Assembly (NCBI RefSeq): GCF_002095435.2
Contig: NZ_MJEJ02000039.1
Coordinates: forward strand, 94,663-158,662
Length of the DNA stretch: 64,000 bases
Source of the DNA: Williamsia sp. 1138
Lineage (GTDB): Bacteria > Actinomycetota > Actinomycetes > Mycobacteriales > Mycobacteriaceae
Reading direction: 5' to 3'
Part shown: piece by piece, positions 61,765 through 64,000 of the stretch
Layout of the letters: every line of letters starts with the position of its first letter
Position numbering within the stretch: the stretch's first letter is position 1
Program-made: the position numbers and the translations under genes
Notes under the pieces: generated by a model
Told to the model about the DNA's origin: nothing
Seen by the model: only the letters and a program-made list of their open reading frames with translations
Database searches by the model: none

Positions 61765-63894
61765 GTGCCCGCGCCAGCGCAGGATCACACGCCGGCAGGA
61801 GGGGCGGTTGTCGAGATTCTCGATCCGCGATCCTCGAACGACATGACCAAGTTGGAGGAACTCCGTGCCGATGGCGCGGTTGACTTCATCGATCTCGCCG
61901 CCGATTTGACCGAGGCGGCAGGGAAGCTGGTGCCCCCGCCGGACGGCTGGCCAGAAGCCGACGGCAGCCGCTGGGTGTTCTATCCGTGGCGCGGCAAAGC
62001 GGTGCATCTACTCGGCCCGGCCTCATACCGAAGGCTGCGACTCGATAGGAACCGAAACAAGCTGTCCGCCGCCGAGCAAGACCATGCGGCCACCCTGCGC
62101 ATCGGTGTGGTGGGTCTGAGTGTCGGACACGCGGTCGCGCACACTCTCGCCCTGGAAGGTCTCTGCGGGCAGTTGCGACTCACCGATTTCGATGAGATCG
62201 AACTCACCAACCTCAACCGGGTGCCGGGATCGGTGTTCGACATCGGCGTGAACAAGGCCGTGGTCGCGGCCCGCCGGATCGCCGAACTCGATCCCTACCT
62301 CGAGGTGCAGGTGCACCAGGGCGGCGCCGAAGCCGCGACGATCGACGCGTTCCTCGACGGGCTCGATGTGGTGATCGAAGAGTGCGACTCCTTCGACGCC
62401 AAGGTGCTGGTACGGGATCGGGCCAGGGCTCTGGGGATTCCGGTGATCATGGAGACCAGCGACGGCGGCGTGCTCGACGTCGAACGTTTCGATCTCGAAC
62501 CCGACCGACCGCTGTTCCATGGTCTGCTCGGAGATTTCGACGCCGATGCCCTCGCCGGACTCACCACAGAGGAGAAGGCGCCGTTCGCGGTGAGGATCCT
62601 CGACGGGGCACGGCTCACTGCGCGCATGGCAGCGTCAGCGCTCGAGATGGGCCGAACCCTGTCTGCCTGGCCGCAGCTGGGCGGAGACGTGGCTCTCGGC
62701 GGTGCGACGGTCGCTGCCGCGGTGCGCCGGATCGTCCGAGGCGAAGACCTGCCCTCAGGTCGGGTACGCGTGGACCTCGATTCGATTCTCGACGACCTCG
62801 AGTCGCCGGTCGTCGACGAGACTGTGCCCGAACGTGTTCCGGCAGATGTGCACGCCATCATCGATGGTCTCGGCCCCCGTGATGCGGTGCTGTTCGCCGG
62901 ACTGCGCGCACCGTCCGCAGGCAATACGCAACCATGGCGATTCTCCTCTGACGAGGACGGGGTGACCGTGCGGCTCGACGCGACACCGACGTCGAGCGCC
63001 GATGTCGAACGCCGGGCTTCGGCCGTGAGTCTTGGTGCCGTACTGCACAACCTGACTGCTGCAGCCGCCGCCGTCGGGGTGTACGGGAAGGCAGGCATCG
63101 TCGGCGTCGGCGACGGCGTCGAGGTGCGGGTCGACTTCGGCGACATCGCCGAAACCGGCGCGAGCGTTCGTCCCCTCCTCGACCGTCGCACCAACCGGGC
63201 TTTCGGGGACGGCAGCGAACTCGACGCGGGTGTGGTCGCCGCGTTGTCCTCCGGCGGTTCCGCCGGTACGGGTGTCCGATTGATCACCGATCGTGGTGCC
63301 CTTGCCGGATTCGCGGCCGTCGCCGGATCAGCCGAACGGCTCCGGTACCTGACCCCGGCGCTGCACGCCGAGATGATGGCCGAGATCATCGATCCGTCAG
63401 ATGTGCACTCCGACACCGGTATCGATGCCGACGACCTGGCTTTGCTGCCGCAACAGGCGCCGCTGATGGTGGTGCTGCGCAGGCCCGACGTGATGGCTCA
63501 CCTTAACGCGTGGGGCGCCGGATCGGTACTGGGCGCCGATGCCCAGGGTCGCATCATGACGTCGTCGGCGCTGGCGGTGGTGACCCAGGAGGGTCGCAGC
63601 ACCGCGGACTATGTGCGCGGTGGCCAGACGATGCAGGAGCTGTGGATTCGTGCCGAGATGATGGGCCTCGCGGTACATCCGATGAACCCTGTTTTCCTCT
63701 ACGCCGACGGCCGTAAGGAGCTGGCGCAGATCGCGCCGGATCGGGTGGACGAATTCGAGGCGCTGGCAGAGCAATTGAAACAGGTGCTGGGCCTCGCCGA
63801 CGGCGAAGTGGTCACCACGGTGCTGCGCCTGTTCCGCACCAACGCGACACCCCCGGCGAGCCGGCGTCGGTCCTTGGCGAACGTTTTGGCCTGA
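61765..63894 (+). CDS. Rv1355c-type ThiF/E1-like and nitroreductase fusion
   Basis: Protein of 709 residues. After about 100 residues comes a ThiF/E1-like nucleotide-binding domain (about 110-350): IGVVGLSVGHAVAHTLALEG, LTDFDEIELTNLNR and VVIEECDSFDAK, with GLSVG where active E1 enzymes have GxGGxG and no CxxC zinc pair. A nitroreductase-like domain follows (about 370-690), with APSAGNTQPWRF as the FMN-contacting segment. The order matches the Rv1355c (MoeY-annotated) family of mycobacteria. ThiF plus nitroreductase pairs occur in peptide cyclodehydration pathways, but no substrate gene is seen here. GTG at 61765 has GAGGAGG 8 nt upstream. Confidence 0.85.
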   Translation: MPAPAQDHTPAGGAVVEILDPRSSNDMTKLEELRADGAVDFIDLAADLTEAAGKLVPPPDGWPEADGSRWVFYPWRGKAVHLLGPASYRRLRLDRNRNKLSAAEQDHAATLRIGVVGLSVGHAVAHTLALEGLCGQLRLTDFDEIELTNLNRVPGSVFDIGVNKAVVAARRIAELDPYLEVQVHQGGAEAATIDAFLDGLDVVIEECDSFDAKVLVRDRARALGIPVIMETSDGGVLDVERFDLEPDRPLFHGLLGDFDADALAGLTTEEKAPFAVRILDGARLTARMAASALEMGRTLSAWPQLGGDVALGGATVAAAVRRIVRGEDLPSGRVRVDLDSILDDLESPVVDETVPERVPADVHAIIDGLGPRDAVLFAGLRAPSAGNTQPWRFSSDEDGVTVRLDATPTSSADVERRASAVSLGAVLHNLTAAAAAVGVYGKAGIVGVGDGVEVRVDFGDIAETGASVRPLLDRRTNRAFGDGSELDAGVVAALSSGGSAGTGVRLITDRGALAGFAAVAGSAERLRYLTPALHAEMMAEIIDPSDVHSDTGIDADDLALLPQQAPLMVVLRRPDVMAHLNAWGAGSVLGADAQGRIMTSSALAVVTQEGRSTADYVRGGQTMQELWIRAEMMGLAVHPMNPVFLYADGRKELAQIAPDRVDEFEALAEQLKQVLGLADGEVVTTVLRLFRTNATPPASRRRSLANVLA

Positions 63895-63903
63895 CCTCCG
63901 CGA

Positions 63904-63980
63904 ATCTGCTCCACTTCTGGGGATCTGCTCCGCTTCCAGGGTGCTGGAAGTGGAGCGTCTTTCTGGAAGTGGAGCAGATC
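63904..63980. repeat. Cluster of inverted and direct repeats at the window edge
   Basis: Four copies of a CTCCrCTTC core: two in plus orientation (63904-63920 and 63921-63940) and two reversed (63944-63956 and 63963-63980). GATCTGCTCCGCTTCCAG at 63922-63939 can pair with CTGGAAGTGGAGCAGATC at 63963-63980. The cluster starts 10 nt after the Rv1355c-type stop and may be a terminator or a REP-like element; it is cut by the window edge. Confidence 0.7.
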
Positions 63981-64000
63981 AGGCGGGTCGGGGGGTGAGG

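Noticed and set aside
61765..63894. Thiazole/oxazole-modified peptide cluster based on ThiF and nitroreductase domains
   Set aside because: No YcaO gene or precursor peptide is visible, and the domain order matches the Rv1355c family instead.
1..64000. CRISPR arrays, tRNA or rRNA genes, transposases
   Set aside because: No regularly spaced repeats, cloverleaf-like intergenic sequence or transposase-like frame was found on reading both strands.

Overview
The window is high-GC actinobacterial DNA, most likely from a mycolic-acid-containing member of Mycobacteriales (Gordonia, Williamsia or Rhodococcus-like). This is inferred from the gene families: a DUF7159-type Thr/Pro-rich protein, an AbiEi/DUF559-type protein, an Rv1355c-type ThiF-nitroreductase fusion beside c-di-GMP enzymes, DrrAB-like ABC genes and a giant NRPS. 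No rRNA, tRNA, CRISPR array or insertion sequence was seen.

Layout. (1) 17-9429: a tightly coupled plus-strand exopolysaccharide operon with two GT4 glycosyltransferases, two hexapeptide acetyltransferases, a Wzy-like polymerase, a Wzx-like flippase, a pyruvyl transferase, and gmd plus fcl for GDP-L-fucose. Its base use is visibly more AT-rich than the rest. (2) 9708-11198: a Wzz/BY-kinase fusion. (3) 11237-32693: a 5966-residue NRPS with domain order C-A-T, C-A-T, C-A-T, C-A-T, C-T, C-A-T-TE, followed by a DUF4012 membrane protein and a DrrAB-like exporter. (4) 32694-33677: an AbiEi/DUF559-like gene between two hairpin-bearing direct repeats. (5) 33677-37587: a DUF7159 protein and two tandem PAS-GGDEF proteins, one degenerate. 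(6) 37609-49850: a second polysaccharide locus with a polyprenyl-phosphate sugar transferase, four glycosyltransferases, a flippase, a Wzz-like protein, a polymerase and an unknown anchored extracellular protein. (7) 49777-57935: two divergent operons encoding a stand-alone carrier protein, DUF1839 protein, GH2 enzyme, AcpS-like transferase, acyl-CoA dehydrogenase-like protein, amino acid:[carrier protein] ligase and a double alpha/beta hydrolase. (8) 57932-63894: an EAL protein, a membrane GGDEF protein, a GNAT-like protein and the Rv1355c-type protein. (9) A run of inverted repeats at the right edge.

How it fits together. The window is largely devoted to making and exporting cell-surface material, with c-di-GMP turnover genes interspersed. 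The most striking observation is that NRPS module 5 has a condensation and a carrier domain but no adenylation domain, while about 25 kb away the same window encodes an enzyme of the family that charges a free carrier protein with an amino acid, together with its carrier and a phosphopantetheinyl transferase-like protein. Supply of module 5 in trans from that system is a testable hypothesis, not something the sequence proves. The alternative is that the carrier system decorates one of the two polysaccharides.
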